Shown here one piece after another: positions 7,900 through 15,671 of a DNA stretch of 57,642 nt. Numbering within the stretch: position 1 is the stretch's first letter; each line of letters starts with the position of its first letter. The DNA is from Microvirga vignae (GTDB lineage Bacteria > Pseudomonadota > Alphaproteobacteria > Rhizobiales > Beijerinckiaceae): contig NZ_LCYG01000018.1 in NCBI RefSeq assembly GCF_001017175.1, positions 1-57,642 of the forward strand, read 5' to 3'. The translations under genes and the position numbers were made by a program. The notes beneath the pieces are model-generated. The model did not search any database, was not told the origin of the DNA, and saw only the letters and a program-made list of their open reading frames with translations.

Positions 7900-8657
7900 C
7901 AAGTTGCGATCCGTAGGGGCAAAGATTGGATCGGTCCTTGTAGGTAATAATTCTAGGGAAGAATATCTACAGGATACTTCAATATCAGAAGTATTACTCC
8001 CAAAGTTCAATCTCTTTCGGATATTTGGATCATGTTTCAGAGTTGATCACAAAGGGCCAAATCAGATACTGCTGCGTTTGCCGTAGGGGCACTACGGACT
8101 GGAGGGGCCGCGACCTGGACCATAAACAAACTCAGGCGCGGCTCCCTTTTCTTCAAGTATTATTATGGCAACGTTGCTCATTCTAAATCTTCGGCCACTC
8201 TTGATACGAGAAAAGCCGCACTCAAACCTGATTTGACTGCGGCATTATCCATGTCTTATTGCGACGCCGAAGGTCTCGTTGAACGATAACTATGTAATGG
8301 AAATTATAGATGCCTCTACGAACAGAATCTGTTTAGATTCCCTCCGCCGGAGGGGCAATTAGACTAAATGGTCTATTTCGCTAAACTGCTCTTTCAACGA
8401 GATGCAAACGGCGCTCCTAGTCCTTCACGGCTTGAAATCAGGTTCAGGAAAACCGCTCTACAAAAATTTGCCCAAATCATTGCAAACAAAAGGACTAGCT
8501 CGGAAGAAGAGTTAGCCGCCAAGCGCTCCTAACGGAGAGTTCTCGTGATGGAGGGCGTCTCAACCTCTCTAAGCTCAGAAACAGAGATGAGTGATTCTTA
8601 GCGGGACATTGAGCGCAGATGGCAGGGGACCCTCTGTGACCTGGCGTACACAGAGGG
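7900..8657. other. Gene-poor interval with gene remnants
   Basis: Base composition is lower in GC than the flanks. A plus-strand frame from about 8043 to 8290 stays open for roughly 80 codons and reads protein-like (contains GSLFFKYYYGN) but has no start codon, so it may be a gene remnant. A short complete frame at 8368-8532 is listed separately. Nothing else is supported. Confidence 0.4.
8368..8532 (+). CDS. Possible 54-residue protein, hypothetical
   Basis: The frame starts MVYFAKLLFQRDANG and ends EELAAKRS. It is basic and helical. GGAGGGG lies 12 bases before the ATG, a long spacing. It may be the tail of a larger decayed gene rather than a complete one. No family is recognised. Confidence 0.3.
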   Translation: MVYFAKLLFQRDANGAPSPSRLEIRFRKTALQKFAQIIANKRTSSEEELAAKRS

Positions 8658-9146
8658 CTAGGCCTCCCGGGGTGCTCGTGTCTGAACGGAAATGTTAGTG
8701 CCTTGGGCTCTTCCCAGCGGCGAGAATGAACGGACTACCCGTTTTTGAAGCCGCACCGGCTTCGCTACCTCTTCGCCCGGGTCGCAGGCAAAGCTGCTGT
8801 TGAGTGGATGTGGATTCCAGGTTTCTTCAGGTGAGGGAACTGCTTTGAGCGTTCCCGACCAGCGCAACTTGAAATGCTCGGCGGTTTGTCGATCCTTGAG
8901 GCCGACAAGGCCCCAACCGCCAAGCAGATGATAGAAATCCCAGGCAGTATCCTGTTTGTTAAGCCAATTGTAGACGCTAGGCTTCAAGTCTTTCCTGTTC
9001 TCATTCCAGACATCCCAATCATTGACGAAGAAAACGAAGGGCCAAAGTCTGGAATAAGCCTCGACACCCCAGCAGGCCGATGACGACAGTTCCTCGTCAC
9101 GCCATGTGTCGGCGATAAGCTGTTTCAGCTCTTCCATGTCCGTCAT
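8658..9146 (-). CDS. Hypothetical protein
   Basis: A 162-residue product from the ATG at 9146, which has GTGGGG upstream; the frame continues 29 codons further without a better start. The N-terminal half is well formed, with many aromatic residues (WPFVFFVNDWDVWNEN, AWDFYHLLGGWG), and looks like a folded soluble domain. The last 50 residues look less ordered. No family is recognised. It lies just outside the left border of the integrated element. Confidence 0.55.
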   Translation of the reverse strand: MTDMEELKQLIADTWRDEELSSSACWGVEAYSRLWPFVFFVNDWDVWNENRKDLKPSVYNWLNKQDTAWDFYHLLGGWGLVGLKDRQTAEHFKLRWSGTLKAVPSPEETWNPHPLNSSFACDPGEEVAKPVRLQKRVVRSFSPLGRAQGTNISVQTRAPREA

Positions 9147-9562
9147 GATGCACCCCACGTTGTGCGCCCAGGCGCGTGACCGTCGTTTCATCGACAGCGC
9201 GGCACGCCGAATCTGCGACTTCGCCGGTACCACGAAGGTGAGTTAACCCCTTAGTGGCAACGCAATCACCAACAGATGGGTTTTCTGTTTGGCAATCTAG
9301 GCTTGGCACATTTCAGGCTATACCGGGGCTCTAATGCCATTGGATAGGACATATGGGCCTTTGTGGGTAGGGTTTAAAGCGTCGCGCCAGTTGGTTCTGC
9401 AACGGATCAAGCCAAAAAGCTCCTATGCTCAGCGCCAAGGAGTTGACGGGGCTCCACCTGCAACGGAGGCGGCTGGCGAGCGCGTCCGATCGGACTGACT
9501 GCAGGGCCGACGAGGAACTTGACCAAGCGAGGTGAGGTGAGGGCGGTAGTTCAAGGCTGGAA
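9147..9562. other. Gene-free interval before the element border
   Basis: No supported gene, RNA or hairpin is seen between the hypothetical gene at 8658-9146 and the left attachment-site candidate. Overlapping frames on both strands lack starts with ribosome sites. Confidence 0.45.
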
Positions 9563-9579
9563 TGGTGCGGGCGGCGGGG
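9563..9579 (-). repeat. Left attachment-site candidate (partial tRNA-Leu 3' end)
   Basis: TGGTGCGGGCGGCGGGG matches the tRNA-Leu 3' end plus CCA at 24084-24100 in 16 of 17 positions. It is not followed by the rest of the tRNA, as expected for the distal att copy. Confidence 0.65.
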
Positions 9580-9640
9580 AACCGCCACTGCACTAAGTAC
9601 CAATTGAAAATACTAAGGTTTCTCTGTGGCCAATCCGCGC

Positions 9641-9662
9641 CTTTGTAGGGTCTTTGTAGCGG
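9641..9662 (-). promoter_or_regulatory. Candidate integrase arm-binding doublet, left end
   Basis: On the minus strand CTACAAA occurs twice 11 bases apart, the outer copy as CCGCTACAAAG. The same doublet, with 12-base spacing, lies 66-84 bases inside the right border. Arm-type sites of tyrosine integrases are short direct repeats placed this way. Confidence 0.4.
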
Positions 9663-9767
9663 CTGGCAAGTGACCGATCTATTCACCTGTTTTAGGGAAG
9701 GTGACGCCGCTTTAATGCCAAGGTTTCCAATCAGCTTTCAATCGCTGACCCTTGGGAACCCTGCGCC

Positions 9768-9884
9768 ATGCGGTTACTCAACCTCACACTCGCGTTCCTG
9801 CTAGCAGCCATTGTTCTGGTTCCGGCCGTAACCCTGCTAGTCTATCGAGCAACAGTGTTGATACCCGCACTGATCGAGTTGTGA
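9768..9884 (+). CDS. Possible 38-residue membrane peptide
   Basis: The frame starts MRLLNLTLAFLLAAIVLV and is hydrophobic nearly throughout, with one or two membrane helices. The ribosome site (GGGAACC) is weak. It lies just inside the left end of the element. No family is recognised. Confidence 0.35.
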   Translation: MRLLNLTLAFLLAAIVLVPAVTLLVYRATVLIPALIEL

Positions 9885-9899
9885 GTCCTACTGACAGCC

Positions 9900-10169
9900 T
9901 TATCGCCTTGGCCGAGATAGCTCAGTAGTCAGCTTTGGAAGGTCTTGGGTCAACCACGCGACCACCTCATCGTTCGTCCTGAGGTGATCCGGCATGGGGA
10001 TAAATGACGTATCAATGTCGTGGATAGCAGCTTGGTCCTTGACCCCCAAGATCGGATCAACACGGCTCATGATCGTCGGATCGGTGGTTCTGCGGCTGAC
10101 CCAGAAGGGCACAAGGAAGAGCCCAGCGGCACCGAGACAGGCCAGCAGCACGGCCGCGGTAAAGTCCAT
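9900..10169 (-). CDS. Small membrane-anchored protein, hypothetical
   Basis: An 89-residue product from the ATG at 10169 (AGAGAG upstream). One N-terminal membrane helix (AAVLLACLGAAGLFLVPFWV) is followed by a soluble tail of about 60 residues with the pattern PDHLRTNDEVVAWL. It could be a signal-anchored inner-membrane protein. No family is recognised. Confidence 0.5.
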   Translation of the reverse strand: MDFTAAVLLACLGAAGLFLVPFWVSRRTTDPTIMSRVDPILGVKDQAAIHDIDTSFIPMPDHLRTNDEVVAWLTQDLPKLTTELSRPRR

Positions 10170-10321
10170 GAGAACGGTCTCTCTGAAACAAATCACTGCT
10201 GTCAGCTTGCCACGCTGAGCTGCTTAATCAACGCAATATGAAGCTAGGCAGCAGACAACTAATGTCTGAAGCCAAACATAACAGCCAATCTGGAACTCTG
10301 CTCAAGCTGGAGATTGCTGGT

Positions 10322-10369
10322 CAAAAACAAACGCCCTAGCCAGGGAGGGGGCTTCCCTCGGCTAGGGCG
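10322..10369 (-). terminator. Terminator of the gene at 10468-10761
   Basis: CGCCCTAGCC and GGCTAGGGCG form a perfect 10-bp stem with extra internal pairing. On the minus strand it is followed by TTTGTTTTTG, a good intrinsic terminator. Confidence 0.75.
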
Positions 10370-10467
10370 CTGCGGTGTCTGAGCATACCGCGCCGAGCTG
10401 ATACGCAACTCGCTCGTGGGGGTGATCTGAAACTGCCAAGGTTAATATTCAGTTCCGAGGATTGTGA

Positions 10468-10761
10468 TCACTCATTGACGTCTGAAGATGCAGTGCGGTG
10501 CTGGGCACGTAGCTCCTCAACGGCATTTTGGAGAGGCAGTCGCCTTTCCTGGTGGCGAGACAGGATGTCCTGCCTGACGAACTCTTTGAGGTCCTCCTCA
10601 GCGCCACTCCTGTCGAGCACTTCTAGTTCGCGAGCGGTTCGCGCATTCATGCATTCAAGAGCGTCCAAGAGCGTGTGCAATCTCGTCTCAGTCTCCGGTC
10701 TAATCATGGACGGATACGTACCCGCCTCGCTTTTCGCTCGCAGCTTAGCATTAAACTTCAT
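10468..10761 (-). CDS. Hypothetical helical protein
   Basis: A 97-residue product. The ATG at 10761 is chosen because AAGGGG stands at ideal distance; the frame is open 28 codons upstream without support. The protein is highly charged and helical (ETETRLHTLLDALECMN, then EDLKEFVRQDILSRHQERR), with no membrane segment. It has its own strong terminator. No family is recognised; it is an element accessory gene. Confidence 0.5.
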   Translation of the reverse strand: MKFNAKLRAKSEAGTYPSMIRPETETRLHTLLDALECMNARTARELEVLDRSGAEEDLKEFVRQDILSRHQERRLPLQNAVEELRAQHRTASSDVNE

Positions 10762-10879
10762 GGCGTTCCCCTTGGTATTATAGGGTGTTGGAACACGCCT
10801 ATATTGATCATTGATCATTAGGGCACGCTTCATGATCGGCGGCAATACTGATAGAAAACGCTACTACTTCAGAGTTATT

Positions 10880-11089
10880 CTAATAGCGGGTGGCTTGCTG
10901 CGCCGCACCATTAGCCAAAGCGTCCACCCGCTCGTTCTCAGGATGCCCCGCATGGCCCTTCACCCATTTTCTAGTGATCTTCCGGCCAACCATCAGGGTG
11001 TCCATCTGCATCCATAGGTCTTGGTTCAAGACCTCTTTTCTGAAATGACGGTGGTATCGCGGGAGCAGGTCATGCCGGAGGTATGGCAT
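10880..11089 (-). pseudogene. Ribonuclease HI, C-terminal fragment
   Basis: The last 45 residues match the end of RNase HI: DLWMQMDTLM, then KWVKGHAGHPENERVDALA, which carries the conserved VKGHAGHxENERxDxLA motif with a catalytic-loop histidine and the last active-site aspartate. A full RNase HI is about 150 residues; here the first two-thirds, with the first active-site carboxylates, are missing. The first 20 residues instead resemble another short frame at 11479-11634 (both have HDLLPR). No ribosome site is visible. I read it as a broken or rearranged gene. Confidence 0.6.
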
Positions 11090-11130
11090 GAAGGGGTGGA
11101 AGGAGGATTACGGGGCCTAAGCTCCCGCTA

Positions 11131-11436
11131 TTATGCTCCACGGCTTTCGAGATAGGCCCGGGCCGTTTTGATGGCACTCTCGCACCGTGGCGATGTGCTT
11201 AGCACATCCTCTGGGGTTGCCCTGCCAGTCCAAACGTCGAGGGCGGTTGTCACCACCCAGACGGGCTCAGCCATGGCTCGTTCCGCAAGTCTTGGCAGCG
11301 AACCCTCGGCACATGCTCTCACGTCTGCAATGATAGCCTGAGGCGCTCGGACTTCAGCGAGCCGTTTGTTCATCTCATCTTGGAGAGGATCAACAACCAG
11401 CAGGTTGATAACGAAAACGAGAATGTCCTGGATCAT
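11131..11436 (-). CDS. Conserved hypothetical protein
   Basis: A 101-residue product with AAAGAGG well placed before the ATG. It begins with a hydrophobic stretch (MIQDILVFVINLLVVDPLQ) and continues as helical repeats (APQAIIADVRACAEGSLPRL, AEPVWVVTTALDVWTG). I recall similar short proteins in many Hyphomicrobiales, without assigned function. The N-terminus may be a membrane anchor or a buried helix. It has host-like codon use, so it is probably an accessory gene rather than a phage structural gene. Confidence 0.6.
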   Translation of the reverse strand: MIQDILVFVINLLVVDPLQDEMNKRLAEVRAPQAIIADVRACAEGSLPRLAERAMAEPVWVVTTALDVWTGRATPEDVLSTSPRCESAIKTARAYLESRGA

Positions 11437-11478
11437 GTCTACCTCTTTGCTGGCCGTCAGATCAGTTGGGATCCGACA

Positions 11479-11634
11479 TCACGTAAGTGCCAGCTGGCTC
11501 ACGTCAGAGGGGCCCGGATCAAGGGTCTCCCGTGAGGTAAGCGTAAACCGGATGCGTTCAAGACCTCCGACTGCTCTGAGGTGGTGGTAGTGTCGCGGAA
11601 GTAGGTCATGCTGCGGGTTGTCACCCAAAGCCAT
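11479..11634 (-). CDS. Possible 51-residue protein sharing a motif with the RNase HI fragment
   Basis: The frame starts MALGDNPQHDLLPRHYHHLR and ends in SQLALT. Its motif QHDLLPRHYHHL resembles RHDLLPRYHRHF in the frame at 10880-11089, and the DNA under both motifs is also similar. The ribosome site is weak. The two may be copies of one small domain. The function is unknown. Confidence 0.3.
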   Translation of the reverse strand: MALGDNPQHDLLPRHYHHLRAVGGLERIRFTLTSRETLDPGPSDVSQLALT

Positions 11635-11678
11635 GAACAAAGCGCCAAGGGGTGACCTCGATGGGCTTCTGTGGGTGA

Positions 11679-11749
11679 TTAGGAGTGGTTGTTTTTAGAG
11701 AGTGAATCTCATGAGTAATATCTTCAGATCACACAGGGTGACTTGAAGG
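11679..11749 (+). repeat. 70-bp intergenic repeat, copy 1
   Basis: Shares the blocks GTTTTTAGA-AGTGA, AGT-ATATC-TC-GATCAC and CAGG-TGAC-TTGA with copy 2 at 13303-13371, at roughly three-quarters identity by eye. It ends eight bases before the ATG of the gene at 11757, so it may contain its promoter or operator. Confidence 0.6.
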
Positions 11750-11756
11750 GACGCCG

Positions 11757-12344
11757 ATGGACGAGGACGAACTAGACGGGTTGCGTAAGCTGATTAACCA
11801 ACTTCGCCCGGTCCAAGGCGCTCGCTCGACCAAACGCGAGTACCGCAACCTGGACGAACTCAACGATGCCCGAGTGGTTCTGGAGACTGCTGTTATCGAG
11901 TTTAAGAACCTACGGCACAGAGGCGAGGGAAGGGACCCGCCTGACTGTGAGGTCGAAATCAATGGTGTTCGTTGTGGGATCGAATTGACGGAGTTCGTGC
12001 ACCGCCGTGCGCTGGAGAAATCAATCAAAGCCCACAAGGCTGGGAGCCAGCAGCGTTACTATTTTGAGTGGAGCCGAGAGGAGTTTCTGGATCAACTCCG
12101 AGAAGAGATCACGAAGAAGGATCAGCCTAGGGACCTAAAGGATGGCCCGTGGGAGCGGTACTTCCTTATCTTCTGGACTGGGGAGATCCGTCTAGGAGTG
12201 GAGGAACTAACCAAGTTCCTTGATGACGTTGTGATCGAGTGCGAACTAATCACAGACGCTTTCATTGGGTTGGATTATCACCCGGGTCAGGGCTACCCGG
12301 CTATTCGCATTCCGGTGGTAACGAAGACAGTCGCCTCCCTATGA
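11757..12344 (+). CDS. Hypothetical protein, possible PD-(D/E)XK-like nuclease fold
   Basis: A 195-residue soluble protein. The centre has DPPDCEVEINGVRCGIELTEF at about 62-82, which has the spacing of a PD-(D/E)XK core (PD, then a beta strand, then ExT in place of ExK). A charged helix and a second alpha/beta part (WERYFLIFWTGEIRLGVEEL) follow. Such folds occur in restriction, repair and anti-phage enzymes, but the lysine is replaced by threonine, so activity is uncertain. It is a plus-strand gene behind repeat copy 1, opposite to the phage genes. The fold call is tentative. Confidence 0.5.
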   Translation: MDEDELDGLRKLINQLRPVQGARSTKREYRNLDELNDARVVLETAVIEFKNLRHRGEGRDPPDCEVEINGVRCGIELTEFVHRRALEKSIKAHKAGSQQRYYFEWSREEFLDQLREEITKKDQPRDLKDGPWERYFLIFWTGEIRLGVEELTKFLDDVVIECELITDAFIGLDYHPGQGYPAIRIPVVTKTVASL

Positions 12345-12497
12345 GGATGGATGGTTATCCCAGAAGGTCCGAGCACAGGAGCGTTGAGGGCCCGTGCGAA
12401 GGTCGTGAGCTATCCTGAACATGTCTGTGAATGGCTATTAGCACCTAGGAAAGCTAAGCCATACAGTTCCCTCCTATTCCTAATCTGGGGGACTGAA

Positions 12498-12827
12498 ATG
12501 CTATCTCGCCTTGCTTTACTTGCGTCTATCGCCGTGGTCATGAGTGGCTGCTCCATGACGTTGCCTGTAACTGGACTCGTTGAAGGGACAGGAGAGACCT
12601 TCACTGGAACCGCAACAGGTTACGCTGATGGAGCTGGAACCCTGGAGATCCGTTCCGCCAAGACCAGCTGTCAGGGCAACTTCGTCTACACTACAGGTCG
12701 TCAAGGTAAGGGCACCTTCAACTGTGCCGATGGTCGGAGTGGACCTTTCGAGTTTGTCTCGACTGGATCACGTGGAACCGGAACAGGTGACTTCTCAGGT
12801 CGCCGGTTTACGTTCACCTTCGGGTGA
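12498..12827 (+). CDS. Putative lipoprotein with glycine/threonine-rich repeats
   Basis: A 109-residue product. The start is the ATG at 12498, which opens a signal peptide (MLSRLALLASIAVVMSGC) with lipobox VMSGC. The mature part is rich in G, T and S in short strand-like units (TGTATGYADGAGTLEI, GKGTFNCADG), suggesting a small beta sheet resembling MORN-like repeats, with two further cysteines that could form a disulfide. A strong terminator follows. Lipoproteins on lysogenic elements sometimes alter the host surface; that role here is a guess. Confidence 0.6.
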   Translation: MLSRLALLASIAVVMSGCSMTLPVTGLVEGTGETFTGTATGYADGAGTLEIRSAKTSCQGNFVYTTGRQGKGTFNCADGRSGPFEFVSTGSRGTGTGDFSGRRFTFTFG

Positions 12828-12834
12828 GAACTGC

Positions 12835-12872
12835 GGGAGGGCATCGATCGGGTGACACCCTCCCAACCTTTT
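12835..12872 (+). terminator. Terminator after the lipoprotein gene
   Basis: GGGAGGG pairs with CCCTCCC across a 16-base loop and is followed by AACCTTTT. It also sits between convergent genes. Confidence 0.65.
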
Positions 12873-12878
12873 ACGGTA

Positions 12879-13237
12879 TCAGGCAGCCTTCCGTCTTTGG
12901 TGGAAGCCTCGTTGCTTCTCCTGGGTCATATCCTCCATCACCCATCCCAGGTTCTCGGCAATGACCTTCTGACCCAGAGGACCGATGACATCGAAGGGGT
13001 GCTTGATCTTCTTAGGATTGTCGTGGCGCTTACCGCAGCCCAAGGCCACAGCCTTAGGGGTCAGACGAAGACGCTTCTTCTCGGTCTGGAGCATCCCAAG
13101 GTGGTGAAGGACAGAACGGATTTCCTCGATCCTAGTCCATGCTGCTTCCCAAGCTCTGTAATGGTGATCCAATTTCCAAGAGTGATAATTTTCAGATCAC
13201 CAGTGGTCCGGTCGAGAACCTCAGAGGTGTATTCCAT
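12879..13237 (-). pseudogene. Phage-type helix-turn-helix protein, frameshifted
   Basis: Two minus-strand frames join into one plausible protein. The first begins at the ATG at 13237 (AAGGAT upstream), reads MEYTSEVLDRTTGDLKIITL and goes through ITITELGKQHGLGSR. A one-base shift near 13120 leads to VLHHLGMLQTEKKRLRLTPK and on to the end QRRKAA. ITELGKQHGL followed by VRxxLHHLGxLQ looks like a DNA-binding helix-turn-helix with a C-terminal domain, as in some podophage proteins. As it stands the first frame stops soon after the shift. Confidence 0.55.
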
Positions 13238-13255
13238 GGGGCTATCCTTGAAATA

Positions 13256-13289
13256 GAAAAAGCCCCAACTCCGCAGGGGAGACAGGGCC
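13256..13289 (-). terminator. Minus-strand terminator in the phage block
   Basis: On the minus strand GCCC and an inner CTCC pair with GGAG and GGGC, followed by TTTTTC. It lies between the virion-protein gene and the frameshifted helix-turn-helix gene. Confidence 0.55.
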
Positions 13290-13302
13290 TTTATGGGGGA
13301 TG

Positions 13303-13371
13303 ATAGGTGACTGTTTTTAGAAAGTGATAATCATCAGTTATATCCTCGGATCACCCAGGATGACCTTGAGG
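13303..13371 (+). repeat. 70-bp intergenic repeat, copy 2
   Basis: Counterpart of 11679-11749. It lies between the stop of the virion-protein gene and the start region of the frameshifted gene at 13237, so relative to its gene it is inverted compared with copy 1. Confidence 0.6.
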
Positions 13372-13379
13372 CTGACCAA

Positions 13380-13910
13380 TCAGCCCGCGTTGAGCTTCTT
13401 ATGCTGGCTATAGGCGTTGACGGCTGAGGCTCCGATCTTCAACCCCGTTCCCAAGAATGATGACTTCTTAGCTCTGGGAGCCTGATTGATCCGGTCTAGG
13501 GCTTCGTAGCTCTGATCACGCTTTTCTGCCTCAAGTCTGGTCATCGTCCAATCCTGCTGGGTATCCATGCGAGAACTGAAACGAGCTTCCTTGGCGGCAA
13601 AGTCACGGGCTAGTGCGTCAATGCTCAATCCACTAACGCCACTCTCTCCGGCTGCTACGTCATTGGTCGCCTGTGCTGCTCTGGATTCCAAGGCAACGTC
13701 AAAGCGTTCCTGAGCAGCAGACTCACGTTCTTGGATGATCTGCTCATTCATAGAGCGTTGCTTGTCTTCAAAGCTCTGAAGGGCAGCTAGTCTGTTGGCT
13801 TCATATCGCCTGTTAGCGTCATCAGCTTCCGTACTCTGTTGAGCGAACTCAGCGACAGAGGAGGCAGCACCGATAGCCAGCGACATCAGGGGTAGTGCTG
13901 TCATACACAT
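13380..13910 (-). CDS. Podophage internal virion protein (T7 gp14-like)
   Basis: A 176-residue intact frame with AGGAG ahead of the ATG. The N-terminus is a hydrophobic small-residue segment (LPLMSLAIGAASSVAEFAQQ). A long alanine- and glutamine-rich coiled coil follows (ANRRYEANRLAALQSFEDKQ and onward), then a G/A-rich tail. This is the layout of the T7 gp14 family, which is ejected into the host envelope to help build the DNA channel. It starts two bases after the stop of the preceding frameshifted phage gene, indicating one late operon. The assignment rests on architecture, not on a search. Confidence 0.55.
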   Translation of the reverse strand: MCMTALPLMSLAIGAASSVAEFAQQSTEADDANRRYEANRLAALQSFEDKQRSMNEQIIQERESAAQERFDVALESRAAQATNDVAAGESGVSGLSIDALARDFAAKEARFSSRMDTQQDWTMTRLEAEKRDQSYEALDRINQAPRAKKSSFLGTGLKIGASAVNAYSQHKKLNAG

Positions 13911-13912
13911 GA

Positions 13913-14849
13913 TTAAGCTCCTGTGACTCTAACTAGACCGGCCTTAACGGCAGAGCGGAACGTCATCCGGCCATGTCCAGGGATGTCTAGGATCACCTGA
14001 CTGTCGATCATCTGGGCCTTGATGCCATCGCCAAAGGAAGCGTTGAGGACATCCTCTGCTGAGTGGTCTGCAAGGCTTTCCACGTACTGATTGAAGAGAG
14101 GGGCGTATCCCTTCGTGGTCCGCTCCATGACGTGATCGGTCATTGCCTTGCGGAGTTCCTGAGGGTGGTTCTCTTGAGCCCATTCGTAAAAGCGGGAGGT
14201 GTCATCAGCTCCCGGGCCCTTCAGCATGGAGTCAGTCTGTGTCTGGAATCCCTGAGCGACCGCGTTGATGCGTTCATTGAGAACACCTGGCTCTTGGCTG
14301 CTCTCTCCTGCTGCTCTCGCGAGGGTGTTGGCATTGATCGAACCTTCGGCAATCATCTGCTGGGCTAGTGCGACCTGTGTTCCTGAGCTGATGGAGGCAG
14401 CAAGATCAGCTAGATCGGCTTCCACGTTAGCATCGGGCAGGGCTTCACCGGCATCCTCAGGGGTCTCCTGTGGCTGCTCACTTGCGAGAACCCTTGCTTC
14501 ACCATCGGGGACCAAGATCCAACGTCCATTTTGGTTCTGTTCCACCAACCCAAGTGCAGCGGCATTCTGCAATGTGGTCTGAGTAACCAGCCACACTGAT
14601 GATATCGGTCGGCTGAAGGGCACCCTGCCGGGGAGACCCTGTAGGAGTGCGAGCTTGGAGACCACCTGACGGATCAAGATCCGCAGTGTTGACGCTCGCG
14701 TAGGTATCCCGCTCAGTGGCTTCATTACCGCTGTAGGTAGTTACCGCATTGCCAGAGCGAACGGTGATGGAGCGATCCTCAGAGGAGATGAGGTTTGATG
14801 TATCAGTAGGGTCGCCATCAGTAGCGACTTGGTATTGAGCGAATGACAT
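13913..14849 (-). pseudogene. Phage structural-region protein, frameshifted
   Basis: The N-terminal frame starts at the ATG at 14849 (MSFAQYQVATDGDPTDTSNL) and runs to ALQPTDIISV. The protein continues in another frame from VTQTTLQNAAALGLVEQNQN to the end MTFRSAVKAGLVRVTGA, so one indel near 14600 splits a product of about 310 residues. The C-terminal part is helical and acidic, ending in a DIPGHGRMTF motif. Its place directly ahead of the gp14-like gene suggests a virion or assembly role; I do not recognise the family. The second frame alone has no plausible start. Confidence 0.6.
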
Positions 14850-15215
14850 TAGGTGGCTTTCTTTGGCTTAGGATCGAATTTGTGAAGAGAGTCGAAGAGG
14901 CGTTGACGTTGCTCTTCGATGAACGAGCGGCGGATACCGACTAGGCGACTGAATTGCTTTCCATTCATGCTCACCCTGAGCCCATCAGGTTGAGTGTCAT
15001 CCAGCCGAATACAGCACTTGAGGATGTGAGAGAGGATGCGGATATCCCGTTCATCGAAGGTGCCTTCCTCAAGCAATCTCTTCGATGTCTCCCTTCAGGT
15101 TTGATCCACTGTGGCCCTCAACGTGAAGCCAAGGGCGAACCAGTCGGGTGATCTTCCGTGTGAAGTACGGTGTCCCGTTTCGATCAACGTAGTGGGGTTC
15201 CTGAGGGTCAGTCAT
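14849..15215 (-). pseudogene. Small phage protein, frameshifted
   Basis: The frame begins at the ATG at 15215 (MTDPQEPHYVDRNGTPYFTR), overlapping the stop of the upstream gene as ATGACTGA, and runs to NLKGDIEEIA. After a one-base shift near 15080 it continues KRLLEEGTFDERDIRILSH to the end FDPKPKKAT. The stop overlaps the next start as TAATG, so three phage genes are translationally coupled. The joined product would be about 121 residues, soluble and helical. The function is unknown. Confidence 0.55.
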
Positions 15216-15630
15216 TGGAGGCCCTCACAGGAATATGGAGGCCGGACCCAAGAGGCTGAAACTTCGGCTTCTTGGAGGTCTTGGGCTTCTTCCTCACTCC
15301 ACCTCCACCATGATCCAGCCAGAGATTGGATTGCCTTAAATTCAAGGTATTCTTATCTTTGTGCTTCACGGCTGTTCTGGCAGGGGCATCTAGGATTAGA
15401 CGAGCTACCGTGATGAGCTTCCCTTGGTGCTTGAAGCGTACATAGGCTGGCTTCCCTTCACCGGCTGAGTTCAGCACCCAAGATGCCAACTCGTAGTTAG
15501 CGATTATCGCCTCATAGTCTTCGGCATAGAGCCAGCAGGTCTTACATGTGCTTGCTAGTAGGACACCAACAACGGCCTTCCGATCTTCATCGATGCGTAC
15601 GATTATTTCATGATACTGTTTGTTTTTCAT
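15208..15630 (-). CDS. Phage protein with degenerate HNH-like motif
   Basis: A 140-residue intact frame. The segment LITVARLILDAPARTAVKHK then DKNTLNLRQSNLWL follows the outline of HNH_3 homing-type endonucleases (R-L-I, then a DHxNGDxxDNRxxNL block), but the usual DH and N positions are altered to KH and KD, so catalysis is doubtful. The tail is basic and lysine-rich, suiting DNA binding. The ribosome site is weak. Its stop overlaps the next start. It could be a decayed selfish endonuclease or a non-catalytic phage protein. Confidence 0.45.
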   Translation of the reverse strand: MKNKQYHEIIVRIDEDRKAVVGVLLASTCKTCWLYAEDYEAIIANYELASWVLNSAGEGKPAYVRFKHQGKLITVARLILDAPARTAVKHKDKNTLNLRQSNLWLDHGGGGVRKKPKTSKKPKFQPLGSGLHIPVRASND

Positions 15631-15671
15631 AGGTTCGGTACAATCGAAAATAGAAGTAGATACGTCCCCCC

